A stretch of 57,918 nt of DNA from NCBI GenBank assembly GCA_002298995.1, contig DBMO01000003.1, positions 1 to 57,918 on the forward strand, in the 5' to 3' direction. Shown one piece after another: positions 41,281-50,764 of this stretch. The first letter of the stretch is position 1, and each line of letters starts with the position of its first letter. Position numbers and translations under genes: made by a program. This DNA is from Desulfarculales bacterium UBA696 (lineage in GTDB: Bacteria; Desulfobacterota; Syntrophobacteria; Syntrophobacterales; Syntrophobacteraceae). A model generated the notes under the pieces. It saw only the letters and a list, made by a program, of their open reading frames with translations, had not been told where the DNA came from and searched no databases.

Positions 41281-42681
41281 TTAACCCAATTTTCGCGGCT
41301 CCGAAGGCTCTGTGGAGGTCAGGGCTTCGATCATTTCCTTTGGCCGCTCCATATCCACTTTCCTGCCGACTTCGACGCCGGAGTGTATCTTTACGAATGT
41401 TGGGGCGGCCCTGACCTTCTCTTGTTCATTCAACCAGTTCATGGCCTCGGGATTTTTCTCCCACTCTATGGTGATGAAGCGCATCGAGGGATTTTTTGCC
41501 TGCGCTTCGAAGAAGTGGGGCCGAGCGGCCTTGCAATCGCCGCAGCCTTCGATCCTGACCATGAGAAGCGTATCTGTTGCGCTGGTGAGGATTTCCTGGA
41601 AAAACTGCTCATCCGAAACATCGGGATAGGCCAGCTCTTCCTCCTCTTTTTGTTTGGTCAGGATTTTCTCCCTGAAGCTCTCGCTTGCTTCAGCGCATTC
41701 CTCGCACGGGCTTACCAGCGGCAGCGATTCAACGTATCCAATGGCGCCGAGCGCCGCCGTTATCCCCTGTCCCGTGGAAATGCCGATCTGCTTGAAAGGA
41801 AGGTTAGTCACGTCCCCAACCGCCCAAACTCCAGGGGAGGACGTCGTGCCGAGGAGTCCAACCGTAATTTCACCGAATTTATTCGTTTCCACAAGGTTGG
41901 CGAACGGCTGTGAATTGACCGTTGCTCCTATGCTTGGGAATACGCCCTCGACCGGTTCCATCCAGTCCCTGCCGGTTTTCAAATCCCTTAACCTTATACC
42001 CGTTACCGAAGCGCTGCCGATGACTTCGACTACCTCCGTGTTTCTGATGATCCTCACATGGGGAAGGTTTGTAACCCGCTGCTTTAGATCCGGGTTGCCC
42101 GTGAAATCCTCGGTGACGATCACGGCGACCACCTCCCTGGCGTACTTGGTGAGGGTAAGAATATTCTCCAGCGCCGTATTGCCTCCGCCGACAACCGCAA
42201 CGGTTTCGTCTTTGAAAAACGGGGCATCGCAGGTTCCGCAAAACGCAATTCCCCTGCCTTGCAGCTCTTCCGCGCCGGGGACGAGGAGATTTTTCCGTGC
42301 CGCTCCCGTCGCAATAATGAGGGCCCTGGTGAAAAACACTGCGCTCCCATCGCCGGTCTCGGCGGTGACCTTGTAGAGATTGCCTGTCGCTTCTTCCGCG
42401 GAACTTATGGAACCCGTTACCGTGGTGAGGTATTCGGGGAATTTTAGGGCCAGGTTTTCAAAGAATCCCAGCATTGCCTTCTGGAACGCTTCACCCGAAA
42501 GGGTCGGGATAAAAGGCCAGTTGGTGATCTCGGGAGTATTATTTATCTGGCCCCCGACTTCAGGGCCTACGGCGATCACATTGAGGTGAGCTTCAAGCAG
42601 ATAGACAAGCGCGGAAAGTCCCGCCGGGCCCAATCCGGCAACCGCTACGTCGTAGAGCTTTTTCTTTTCCGCCGAATCCAT
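41281..42681 (-). CDS. thioredoxin reductase-like flavoprotein fused to a thioredoxin domain
   Basis: A 466-residue fusion. Residues 8-320 are a thioredoxin-reductase-like FAD/NAD(P) module: FAD loop GLGPAG (16-21), redox-active CGTC (Cys148, Cys151), a second dinucleotide loop VVGGGNTA and the GVWAVGDV motif. A linker with another CEEC (Cys326, Cys329) leads to a thioredoxin-fold domain whose active motif is CGDC (Cys380, Cys383), with the cis-proline region RAAPTF. The protein could pass electrons from NAD(P)H through the flavin to its own thioredoxin. GGGG before ATG 42681 is the ribosome site. It lies 30 bases after the flavoprotein-patatin gene. Confidence 0.9.
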   Translation of the reverse strand: MDSAEKKKLYDVAVAGLGPAGLSALVYLLEAHLNVIAVGPEVGGQINNTPEITNWPFIPTLSGEAFQKAMLGFFENLALKFPEYLTTVTGSISSAEEATGNLYKVTAETGDGSAVFFTRALIIATGAARKNLLVPGAEELQGRGIAFCGTCDAPFFKDETVAVVGGGNTALENILTLTKYAREVVAVIVTEDFTGNPDLKQRVTNLPHVRIIRNTEVVEVIGSASVTGIRLRDLKTGRDWMEPVEGVFPSIGATVNSQPFANLVETNKFGEITVGLLGTTSSPGVWAVGDVTNLPFKQIGISTGQGITAALGAIGYVESLPLVSPCEECAEASESFREKILTKQKEEEELAYPDVSDEQFFQEILTSATDTLLMVRIEGCGDCKAARPHFFEAQAKNPSMRFITIEWEKNPEAMNWLNEQEKVRAAPTFVKIHSGVEVGRKVDMERPKEMIEALTSTEPSEPRKLG

Positions 42682-42711
42682 TTTTCATCCCCTTTCAATA
42701 TGTATTGAACG

Positions 42712-45009
42712 CTAGCGCATGGCCAGCCGAGGCTGGGCAGGTTTTTCCCCGTGCTCCGAGGAAACTTCAATTTTTTCGAGTTCCTTCCTGGCCATTTGAT
42801 AGCCGGCCCTTTTGTGCGCTTCCACGGTCTTCACGGAGAAGTCAAAATCTTTTGAGGCAAGCCCCCCATCTTTGTCGTCATGGATAATTCTGGTTATGGT
42901 CATGGGGGACAGGTCCCCCATGAGCTTGATGTAGCGTGGTCTTTGCCTGATCTGCCCGGCGGCCATGGGGTCCATCGAACTCAGCATCTCATTTATCAGG
43001 CCGCGGAAATCACGTATGAGTTCCCCCGTACGCACATCTTTATTGAGCCTCTCTGAGTAAGCAATTTCGTCACGGCGTGCCATTACGCCCATGAGGCTTT
43101 TAGGCAATGGGCTCATGTTGGGATAGAGGTCTATTATGAAGACGCGCTTGTTTGTTGCGCCGCAGCGCTCGATTACCTGGTCAAGAGGCGAGTTGCTCAC
43201 TATTCCGCCGTCCCAGTAGCTTTTATTGTCGATAATGGTCCATGGGAATCCGGGAGGAAGACTGCCGCTTGCGACAATGTGATCGGGCGTCAGTTCGTCG
43301 TAGCGGCTGTCGAAAGTCACCAGTTCCGCCGTTTCGACATCCACCGCGCTTATCAGCAGGCGCACCGGGCTTTTCTTTAGCGCGGGAAAATCGACATACT
43401 TTCGAAGAAGCTCTTTGACTGGGGAAGTATCATAGAAGCTGGTCCAGTTTGCGGGCAGGTCGGCTGGGCGCCATGGCGGCATAAGCCAGCGCGGCCTGAA
43501 AAACTTTGGAGAACCAAAAATAACAGCGTGCCATGCCGAGAGGGCCTGCCGCAAACCTTCATCCGGAATTTGTGGAGTATTGAGGGCAAGGTCCTTCCAG
43601 AATGACTCGAGCGCCGAAGATGCGTGTTTGGGATTGGAGGCGATGATGGCGCCGTTAAATGCCCCGATGGATACCCCGGCGACGACGTCCGGGACTATAA
43701 GGAATTCATCCAGGGCCTTTACCACTCCGCACTCGAAGGCCCCTAAAGCCCCGCCTCCCTGCAGGACCAGCACGGTTTGCGCGGGGATTTTTTCCAGCGG
43801 GAAATCTCTATCGGCCAGACGGTCTTTGAAGGCCTCGAGGTTCACCCGGTTGGAGATGAGCGACTCGGCCGCCTTTGTCTCCACCGCCGGCCGTCCGACC
43901 GAGAAGATCGCTCGTGGCACGTTGTCTTTGAGACAGAAGAGGGCAAATGATTTTTCCTCCGGTGAGCCGCGTTCAATCAACTCGTCGATGCCCTCTGTCG
44001 AGCCGAAAAACTCGAAAGTAAAATCAAAGACGTCCGAGAAGAAGTAGGAGATCCCCTCATGGGGCTGCCGCTGTCCCAGCATGTTTTTGGCCGCCAGGCG
44101 CCCCTGCTTGACGGCGTTGTCCCAATGCTCGATTCGCCTGCGTATTTCAAAGACCGGATCGATAAAGCTTGCCACGTCTCCGGCCGCGAAGACATGAGGT
44201 TGATTTGTTTGCATGTAGTGGTCAACATGGATGCCGTCTTCGACGGTAACCCCACTGCCGTGCAGGAATTCCGTTTCAGGGTCGACGCCGATGCCAAGCG
44301 CTGCCAGGTCGCATGGTATACTGCGGCCGGAAAGGGTTGCCACGCGCTCGACGCGGTCCTCTCCCTGAAACTCGCAAACGGCATCTTCAAGAAGTACCTC
44401 TACGCCGCACCGTTGGAAATACTTTAGGAAAAATTCCGATATTGCCGGTGCCGGGAGCATATCGAAAAGCGTCCTGGCCCGTACTATCAAAGTCACGGCA
44501 AGCCCGATCCGGGACAGGGATGAGGCGAGTTCCATGCCGATGAAATTTCCTCCAACCACCACCGCGTGTTTCGCCCTTTTGGCCGCTCCTCTGATGGCCT
44601 CGGCATCGGCCACGGTGCGCAGGCAATAGCTGCCGGCGAGGTCGGCGCCGGGAACCTCCAGCCGCCTGGGGCGCGAGCCGGTCGCTATGAGAAGTTTGCC
44701 GTACCTGATGGTGCCCGCGAAATCCGTGTGCAGGATCCTATCCCCGGGGTCGAGCGCCAGTGCGCGGACGCCTTTCAGGACCTCGATCTGCTGCCTTTGG
44801 TATTCAGCTGCAGGGAAGATGTCCAGCCTGTCGCGGCCCTGTTGGCCGAGTAGAAACTGCTTTGACAGTGAAGGCCTGAAGTAGGGCAGGGCATGCTCGG
44901 CGGCAATCATCACAATCGAGCCCTTGGCCCCCTCCGCTCGCAGGGTTTCCGCGGCAATCGCGCTGGCCGGACCTCCACCCACGAGCAGGAAATCCACTTC
45001 TCTGATCAT
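42712..45009 (-). CDS. fusion of FAD-dependent NAD(P)H oxidoreductase and patatin-like phospholipase
   Basis: A 765-residue two-part protein. Residues 1-400 are a pyridine-nucleotide-disulfide-type flavoprotein of the ferredoxin-reductase/AIF kind: FAD loop GGGPAS (11-16), NAD loop VVGGNFIGME (151-160) and the FAD-closing FAAGDVA (274-280). Residues 410-700 are a patatin lipase: GGGALG (418-423) oxyanion loop, GVSIG with Ser447 as nucleophile, and the DGG aspartate (Asp600), followed by a DUF3734-like tail. The frame is continuous, so the fusion is not a sequencing join visible as a break. It may link NAD(P)H oxidation to membrane-lipid or acyl-thioester hydrolysis. It sits upstream of the thioredoxin reductase-thioredoxin gene. 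No membrane span is seen. Confidence 0.88.
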   Translation of the reverse strand: MIREVDFLLVGGGPASAIAAETLRAEGAKGSIVMIAAEHALPYFRPSLSKQFLLGQQGRDRLDIFPAAEYQRQQIEVLKGVRALALDPGDRILHTDFAGTIRYGKLLIATGSRPRRLEVPGADLAGSYCLRTVADAEAIRGAAKRAKHAVVVGGNFIGMELASSLSRIGLAVTLIVRARTLFDMLPAPAISEFFLKYFQRCGVEVLLEDAVCEFQGEDRVERVATLSGRSIPCDLAALGIGVDPETEFLHGSGVTVEDGIHVDHYMQTNQPHVFAAGDVASFIDPVFEIRRRIEHWDNAVKQGRLAAKNMLGQRQPHEGISYFFSDVFDFTFEFFGSTEGIDELIERGSPEEKSFALFCLKDNVPRAIFSVGRPAVETKAAESLISNRVNLEAFKDRLADRDFPLEKIPAQTVLVLQGGGALGAFECGVVKALDEFLIVPDVVAGVSIGAFNGAIIASNPKHASSALESFWKDLALNTPQIPDEGLRQALSAWHAVIFGSPKFFRPRWLMPPWRPADLPANWTSFYDTSPVKELLRKYVDFPALKKSPVRLLISAVDVETAELVTFDSRYDELTPDHIVASGSLPPGFPWTIIDNKSYWDGGIVSNSPLDQVIERCGATNKRVFIIDLYPNMSPLPKSLMGVMARRDEIAYSERLNKDVRTGELIRDFRGLINEMLSSMDPMAAGQIRQRPRYIKLMGDLSPMTITRIIHDDKDGGLASKDFDFSVKTVEAHKRAGYQMARKELEKIEVSSEHGEKPAQPRLAMR

Positions 45010-45298
45010 GGGAGTACCTCATAATTTGGCGGAAAGTGGGCGAATCGCAGGATCCGTGGCTGGTTTTTTCGATAATGATCCCACATCATAAATGCAAGGC
45101 CTGTTTTGATTTTAAGCGACTGCGGATAGGCCTTGGCGTTGCCTTCAGAAGTACCTTTAGGAAAGTCCTTGTTGGCAGCCGGGTTCCCATGCTTTTGCAG
45201 GGGAACCCGGATTTACATGCATCTTCAGGAATTTTCATTCAAGCCGGGCACGCAATCTCCAGGGGCCTTGAAAAATACCTTCTCCTGGCCTTGGCCTT

Positions 45299-47440
45299 CT
45301 ATCTGGTTGATTGCGCCACGGGTGCATTGCGCCTGAGGACCTTGCCCCATCCAACCAGGGCGTTTGCCGCCGCGATCCAGGTATGGGCTGTCCTGAAAAC
45401 CGGTACGCCCACGGCTTCGATGGCCTTTGCCATTTTTTCCGTGTAAGGGCCGCCTATTGCTCCGCACAGGATTGGCTTTTCCGATATGGAGTTAATCCTG
45501 TCCAAAATGGGTACTATTTCCTCATCGAGTGGTGTGTCCTGGAAGACGAACCAGTTCATGATAACGTGCACGTTAGGATCGTCGAGCAGACACTCCATGG
45601 CGAAGCGGTAGTCGTCGGATGTCGCGGAACCGGTTACGTCAACCGGATTCTTACATATATAGAAGGGCGGGAAATGATCCTCCATCTTCTGGATGGTGGC
45701 GGGCAGGGGTTTTGCCAGCTCGAGTCCATATTTTTCGAACAGGTCAATCGCATTGACCATAGGGCCGGCGCCGTTGCTGATCATCGATATGCCGGTTCCG
45801 GCTGCAGGATTTTGGAGGGAGAGCGCCTTGGCCGCCGCGGTGAGTTCCTCGTATGAATCAACAGCTAGAATGCCCGCCTGCTTGAACGCGCCCTGATAGA
45901 CCTTGTAGGCGCCGCCGTACGCGCCGGTATGGGATTGGGCCGCCAGGGCAGAGCGCTTTGTCCGGCCCGATTTGTAGAGCACGATTGGCTTCCTGCTGGA
46001 AAGTATCGCCTCCCGGGCGGCTGCTATGAACTTTCGTCCGTCGCCGATTCCCTCCACATAAGCGGCAAGTGCCCGCGTGGTGGGGTCCTTCGCCAAATAA
46101 GCGATCATATCAGCCTCGTCCACATCGACCCGGTTGCCATACGAGATCATTTTGCTCACGCCAAGGTGTTCGAATTCTTCCAGGAAACTGCAACCGTAGG
46201 TCCCGCTCTGGGTGGTAAAGGCGATGTTTCCCATGCATGGGCGCACCATGCGCTCATGAGTTTGAAAAAAGGCATCGAAGCGGTTTTCGGCATTGAAACA
46301 TCCGATGCAGTTGGGGCCGATGACCCGTATGCCGTATTCACGGGCCTTCCGGTGAATCTCTTTTTCGAGATCGGCCTGCTCGCCGCCGAGTTCCTTGCCT
46401 CCACCGGAAATTATCAGGACCGCCGGGATCTCCTGTTCTTTGCACTGCTTTAAAATATCGGGCACCAGCGGCAATCCGACGACCACTACAGCCAGGTCCA
46501 CCTTCTCGGGCAGGTCGCTCAGATTCTCATAGCTCCTCAGCCCGAAGATTTCCCTGCCGCCGCGTGTTATGGGATAAACCTTTCCAGCATAGTCATGGTT
46601 GATCAGGCTGTCCGCCACCACGTAGCCGATTTTGTCCGGAGTGGTGGATGCCCCGATAAGGGCCACGGTTCGGGGGGAAAAGAACTTGTCCAGATTGCGG
46701 GTATCGGGTTGAGCCCCGCTGATGCCGCAAATCTCTCTATCCCGAGGCAAAACGATCTTGGCATCAACGGCGACCGCGCCTTCCGAGGTGACTACGAGCG
46801 GATTAAAATCCATTGATTCGTAAAGACCGGCGGCATCCATGCCAAGCCTGCCGACATTGAGGACTGCTTCGATGAAGGCCTCCTCATTCAAGGCAGGATG
46901 GCCGCGATATCCTCTCAGGAAAAGCCTGCCTCTCAGCTCTTCGACCATCTCCTGGACGTCCTCGCGGTTCACCGGCAGCATCCTGAACGTAACGTCATCG
47001 AGAATATCGATGAGAACGCCTCCGGAGCCCAGCATGATCACCGGACCGAAGTTGGGATCGTCCTGGAGGCCGACTATGAACTCAGCCCCGCTTCGCACCA
47101 TTTCTTCCACCAGGATGCCCTGCAATTCTTCATTGCGGCTACGAAAACCGGCCTGCATCTGCTCGAAAGTTGCCCTCACCCCAGAGGCAGAGACAACATT
47201 CAGAAAGACTCCGCCCAGCTCCGTTTTGTGCAGCATCTTCGAGGAGACAGCCTTAAGAACGACCGGATACCCCAGCGCATCCGCCACCCGGACCGCCTCT
47301 TCTGCTGTTTCAACGAATGCACCGCCGGGTGTTGTTAAACCGTATTTTCGCAGAATGCCCTTGCATTCGTGCTCAGGAACAACCGTGGCCTTCTCCGAGA
47401 TATACCTCCGGCACAAAGCAATCGTTTGGCTTTTTTCCAT
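45299..47440 (-). CDS. ADP-forming acyl-CoA synthetase (acetate-CoA ligase type), beta-alpha order
   Basis: A 713-residue single-chain NDP-forming acyl-CoA synthetase. It interconverts acyl-CoA + ADP + Pi with acid + ATP + CoA. The N-terminal 240 residues are the ATP-grasp (beta) part, with His71 in MLHKTELGG at the place of the beta-subunit phospho-histidine. Residues 250-700 are the CoA-binding (FFSPRTVALIGAS) and ligase (alpha) part, with His504 in SHTGAYGG as phospho-histidine. The order is beta then alpha, the reverse of the alpha-beta chain in many species. There is no GNAT extension. GGGAGG precedes ATG 47440. It could save ATP from CoA thioesters. The acyl specificity is unknown. Confidence 0.9.
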   Translation of the reverse strand: MEKSQTIALCRRYISEKATVVPEHECKGILRKYGLTTPGGAFVETAEEAVRVADALGYPVVLKAVSSKMLHKTELGGVFLNVVSASGVRATFEQMQAGFRSRNEELQGILVEEMVRSGAEFIVGLQDDPNFGPVIMLGSGGVLIDILDDVTFRMLPVNREDVQEMVEELRGRLFLRGYRGHPALNEEAFIEAVLNVGRLGMDAAGLYESMDFNPLVVTSEGAVAVDAKIVLPRDREICGISGAQPDTRNLDKFFSPRTVALIGASTTPDKIGYVVADSLINHDYAGKVYPITRGGREIFGLRSYENLSDLPEKVDLAVVVVGLPLVPDILKQCKEQEIPAVLIISGGGKELGGEQADLEKEIHRKAREYGIRVIGPNCIGCFNAENRFDAFFQTHERMVRPCMGNIAFTTQSGTYGCSFLEEFEHLGVSKMISYGNRVDVDEADMIAYLAKDPTTRALAAYVEGIGDGRKFIAAAREAILSSRKPIVLYKSGRTKRSALAAQSHTGAYGGAYKVYQGAFKQAGILAVDSYEELTAAAKALSLQNPAAGTGISMISNGAGPMVNAIDLFEKYGLELAKPLPATIQKMEDHFPPFYICKNPVDVTGSATSDDYRFAMECLLDDPNVHVIMNWFVFQDTPLDEEIVPILDRINSISEKPILCGAIGGPYTEKMAKAIEAVGVPVFRTAHTWIAAANALVGWGKVLRRNAPVAQSTR

Positions 47441-47610
47441 GAATCCGCCTCCCTATATTCTGTGTTTTTTCGATAACGCTGATATCGTGGTCATTCTTTA
47501 TATGGGTTTTCTCAGCGCCCTCCGCGGTGAACGGATTATGGCAGTCGGTGGGAACTTCAGCTTGGAGAGGCCAGGTTCAGGATCTGGATAGTGCTCAGCA
47601 AGATTGCGCG

Positions 47611-48351
47611 TCAGGATTGGAATTGCCTGCGGAAAAAATCGACTGTCAGCCGCCAGTTGGTTTCGAACCCGCGCTGTGACCAGACGTGTCCTTCACCTGG
47701 AAACAGCTTTAGTTCAAAAGACTTATGTAACTTTTTCAGGGCCTTTGCCAGGCGCACGGTGTGGCGCACCGGAATTACATCGTCCACCTCGCCGTGAATC
47801 AGCAACACCGGGCAGTTTATATCATCAACAAAATTAATTGACGACCGGATATGGTATTCCCGCGGAACTTCTTCCGGAGATCCGCCAACCATCTCGGCTA
47901 TCCAGGGATTTACCCCGACGTGGTCGATCATATCAACCGGGGTGCTCCACAGCACGCCGGCGCTGAAAAAGGAGTAGCGCTCCAGTGCGAGCAAGGCGTT
48001 GAGCGCGCCCCGCGAGTAACCCATGATGCCCATTCTGGCCTGATCGATAAACGGCCTGGCCATTATGATCTCTGTCAGGTTTCCGATGTCGGCGATCTCC
48101 CCTTTGCCGTATTCCATCTCTCCTTCCGAGCCGGGGTATCCGCGGTGGATCATCGTGATGCCGACAAATCCCTGTCTTGCCATCTCTTCCGCCATGTGCT
48201 CGTAGACCGTGCTGTATCCACCGCCGCCATGATGGATCTGTACCGAGGGGAGGCGCTGCAGGCTCGCTTCGGGCAGAGCCATGAACCCTTGCAGGTTTAG
48301 TCCATCACTTTGAAAGGTGAAGTTTATCTTTTCACGGATGCCGTGGGCCAT
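47611..48351 (-). CDS. alpha/beta hydrolase
   Basis: A 246-residue alpha/beta hydrolase of the dienelactone hydrolase/peptidase S9 style. The nucleophile elbow GYSRG is present, the acid lies in HGEVDDVIP and the histidine in GEGHVW. ATG 48351 is preceded by GAGGGGG; the frame is open from 48426, but no ribosome site stands there. It is the last gene before a divergent promoter region and 170 bases ahead of the acyl-CoA synthetase gene on the same strand. Substrate unknown: an ester, lactone or acyl-CoA are possible. Confidence 0.87.
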   Translation of the reverse strand: MAHGIREKINFTFQSDGLNLQGFMALPEASLQRLPSVQIHHGGGGYSTVYEHMAEEMARQGFVGITMIHRGYPGSEGEMEYGKGEIADIGNLTEIIMARPFIDQARMGIMGYSRGALNALLALERYSFFSAGVLWSTPVDMIDHVGVNPWIAEMVGGSPEEVPREYHIRSSINFVDDINCPVLLIHGEVDDVIPVRHTVRLAKALKKLHKSFELKLFPGEGHVWSQRGFETNWRLTVDFFRRQFQS

Positions 48352-48787
48352 CTGATCCCCCTCATTCCCGGAAAAGCCGGTCTGTTGAGCATTTTTGTCG
48401 CTTATGATCCTGTCATTTACTTCCATTCATGTTATACTATTTAGGATTAAACTAAGTGATGCCGAGTTCCCTGTCGCAAGACAGTTGCTTTGGATTCAAA
48501 ATTCTAGTGGGGCCGCTTCGAATATTCGCTCGCCGATAAGTCTAATTTTGCTTGCTCGCAGCAAGGAACGGGAACTTGAGGAAGTCGATCCTGTAGAATA
48601 CCCCACATTAGAGAGGCGTCGAGTCGGTACGGTGCCATTCCTTCAGTGTGTAGGGTATAATAAGGTGACATTGAGAGCCGATCAAGTTAATAGTTATTGA
48701 TAAAAGAGAGCTCACCTTGATTGACGTCTTTCAATCGGCCGACTTCGCCCGATTCCACCGAGGGTGTAGCGAGCCCAAGGAGTGTCC
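48352..48787. other. divergent intergenic region
   Basis: About 436 bases between the alpha/beta hydrolase (-) and CoA-transferase (+) genes, without a credible gene. A TATAAT at 48656-48661 could be the -10 box of the CoA-transferase gene, but no good -35 hexamer is placed 16-18 bases upstream. Confidence 0.45.
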
Positions 48788-50668
48788 ATGAGCCCGCATC
48801 GTTTTCATTCTGAAAAAGTCGTGACCGCCGAAGAGGCAATTTCCAAAATAAGAATAGGCAGCCGCGTATTCCTCGGCACAGGTTGTGGTGAGCCTCGGTA
48901 TCTCATCAGGGAAATGGTCGCCAATCCTGACCTGCACGACATAATGGTCTATCAGATGCTTTCCGGGACACTCGGCAGGTATGTAAACGATGAATCTTTC
49001 CTGAAACGATTTTCGCTCAAACTCTTTCTTATCAGCCTGGCAATGCGCAAGGCGGCGTTCGAGGGTAAAATCGACTACATCCCGAGCTACATTTCCCGGA
49101 TACCACAGCTTTTCGACAGCAAGACCCTCGGCATCGATGTCGCCATGATCCAGGTCAGTCCCCCCGATGAGTTTGGGTACTGCAGCCTGGGCATATCGGT
49201 CGACGTGACGAAATCCGCCATCGCAAATGCCGGCGTGGTCATCGCGCAGGTCAACTCCAAAATGCCTAGAACGATGGGCGACACATTCGTTCACGTAAAG
49301 GAAATCGATTACCTGGTAGAATGCGACGAGCCGCTGCAGCGATGGTTTCCCGAATTCAAAGATGTCGATATTGCAAGAAGGATAGGGCACTTCGTCTCGC
49401 AGTTGGTGGATGACGGATCCACGCTTCAAATAGGCTTCGGATCCCTGCCTCATACCATATTGAAATACCTGGACAAGAAAAAGGACCTGGGTATCCATAC
49501 CCAGCTCATCACCGACGCTTTCATCCCGCTGATCGAGCAAAATGTCATTACCAACAGGAAAAAGACGCTTCTTCCCGGAAGAATAGTAGCCTCGATGGTG
49601 ATGGGCACTGAAAAGATATATGATTACGTCGATAACAATCCCATGTTTTACTTCCGCACCTCGGAATTTGTCAGCAATCCCACGGTCATTGCTCGAAATG
49701 ATAACCTGATTTCCATAAGCTCGGCGCTTGAGGTGGATTTGACCGGGCAGGTCTGTACGGATTCCCTCGGATACCTGTTTTATGGCGGGATCGGCGATCA
49801 GGTCGATTTCCTGCACGGCAGTGCGATGTCGCATGGCGGCTTTTCCATTATCGCCTTTCCGTCCACAGCCAATGACGGGGAAGTTTCCCGAATCGTTCCG
49901 CACCTTAGCGAAGGCGCGGGTGTTGCCACAACACGGGGCGACATCAACTACGTTGTAACCGAATACGGCATTGCCCACCTGTCGGGAAAGAGCATCTATC
50001 AAAGGGTCATGGAACTGGCGCAAATCGCGCACCCCAAATTCCGCGAGCAATTGATCGAGATGGCCAAAAAGAGGCATTACATTTTCGTCGATCAACTGCC
50101 CCCTCTGCTCGATGACTTGCTCTTCCTGGAAGAATACAAAAGCACGCTGGAAGTCAAAGGCGGCAGGACCCTTTCATTCCGGCCGCTGCTCCCGTCCGAT
50201 GAGTTTGCCTACCGCAACTTCTTTTACTCATTGAAGGACGAGACCATTTATTTTCGTTTCTTCTACCGCATGGAACTTTTTACCCACGAAGTCGTTCAGG
50301 ACCAATGGTCAAGTATGGATTACCGTAACAACTTATCCATTATCGGCCTGAATCAGAGCGGCGGGCACGAAGAAATCATCGCGGTCGGCTCCTACGCGAG
50401 GGGAGAGGAAGACCACGACGCCGAAGTGGCCTTCGTGATAAACGAGGACTTTCAGGGACTGGGTATCGCTTCCTACTTGCTGGAGGTGCTTGAAAAGATT
50501 GCGATGGAAAATGGATACAAGAGATTTTTTGCATCGGTCTTGAAAGAAAATGGCGCCATGCTGCACGTTTTCAAGAAAAGATACCCCAACGCCAAGGTTA
50601 CCCTCAGCGCCGAAAACGACTACCGCATTTGCATGGATTTTTATGATTCCATGGAGGATCAGGAATAG
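48788..50668 (+). CDS. acetyl-CoA hydrolase/transferase fused to GNAT acetyltransferase domain
   Basis: A 626-residue fusion. The first 440 or so residues are a CoA-transferase of the acetyl-CoA hydrolase/4-hydroxybutyrate CoA-transferase family; the likely catalytic glutamate lies in SSALEVDLTGQ, and the CoA-binding glycine-rich part is near GGIGDQVDF. Residues about 455-620 form a GNAT domain with the acetyl-CoA loop EDFQGLGIASYLL. The transferase moves CoA between acids; the GNAT part could acetylate a protein lysine or small molecule. AAGGAG supports ATG 48788 over GTG 48782. Such fusions are known from other bacteria, but the GNAT target is not. Confidence 0.9.
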   Translation: MSPHRFHSEKVVTAEEAISKIRIGSRVFLGTGCGEPRYLIREMVANPDLHDIMVYQMLSGTLGRYVNDESFLKRFSLKLFLISLAMRKAAFEGKIDYIPSYISRIPQLFDSKTLGIDVAMIQVSPPDEFGYCSLGISVDVTKSAIANAGVVIAQVNSKMPRTMGDTFVHVKEIDYLVECDEPLQRWFPEFKDVDIARRIGHFVSQLVDDGSTLQIGFGSLPHTILKYLDKKKDLGIHTQLITDAFIPLIEQNVITNRKKTLLPGRIVASMVMGTEKIYDYVDNNPMFYFRTSEFVSNPTVIARNDNLISISSALEVDLTGQVCTDSLGYLFYGGIGDQVDFLHGSAMSHGGFSIIAFPSTANDGEVSRIVPHLSEGAGVATTRGDINYVVTEYGIAHLSGKSIYQRVMELAQIAHPKFREQLIEMAKKRHYIFVDQLPPLLDDLLFLEEYKSTLEVKGGRTLSFRPLLPSDEFAYRNFFYSLKDETIYFRFFYRMELFTHEVVQDQWSSMDYRNNLSIIGLNQSGGHEEIIAVGSYARGEEDHDAEVAFVINEDFQGLGIASYLLEVLEKIAMENGYKRFFASVLKENGAMLHVFKKRYPNAKVTLSAENDYRICMDFYDSMEDQE

Positions 50669-50764
50669 ATTTTGGGATTGAGGATTTGGGGAATTGATCA
50701 ATTGGGGAATTTAAATAGTTTAAGGAATTAAACTCTCCACGCCATCGATAGTCCTTCGATTTAT

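Noticed and set aside
45036..45446. 136-codon plus-strand frame
   Set aside because: It overlaps the end of the acyl-CoA synthetase gene and has no plausible sequence.
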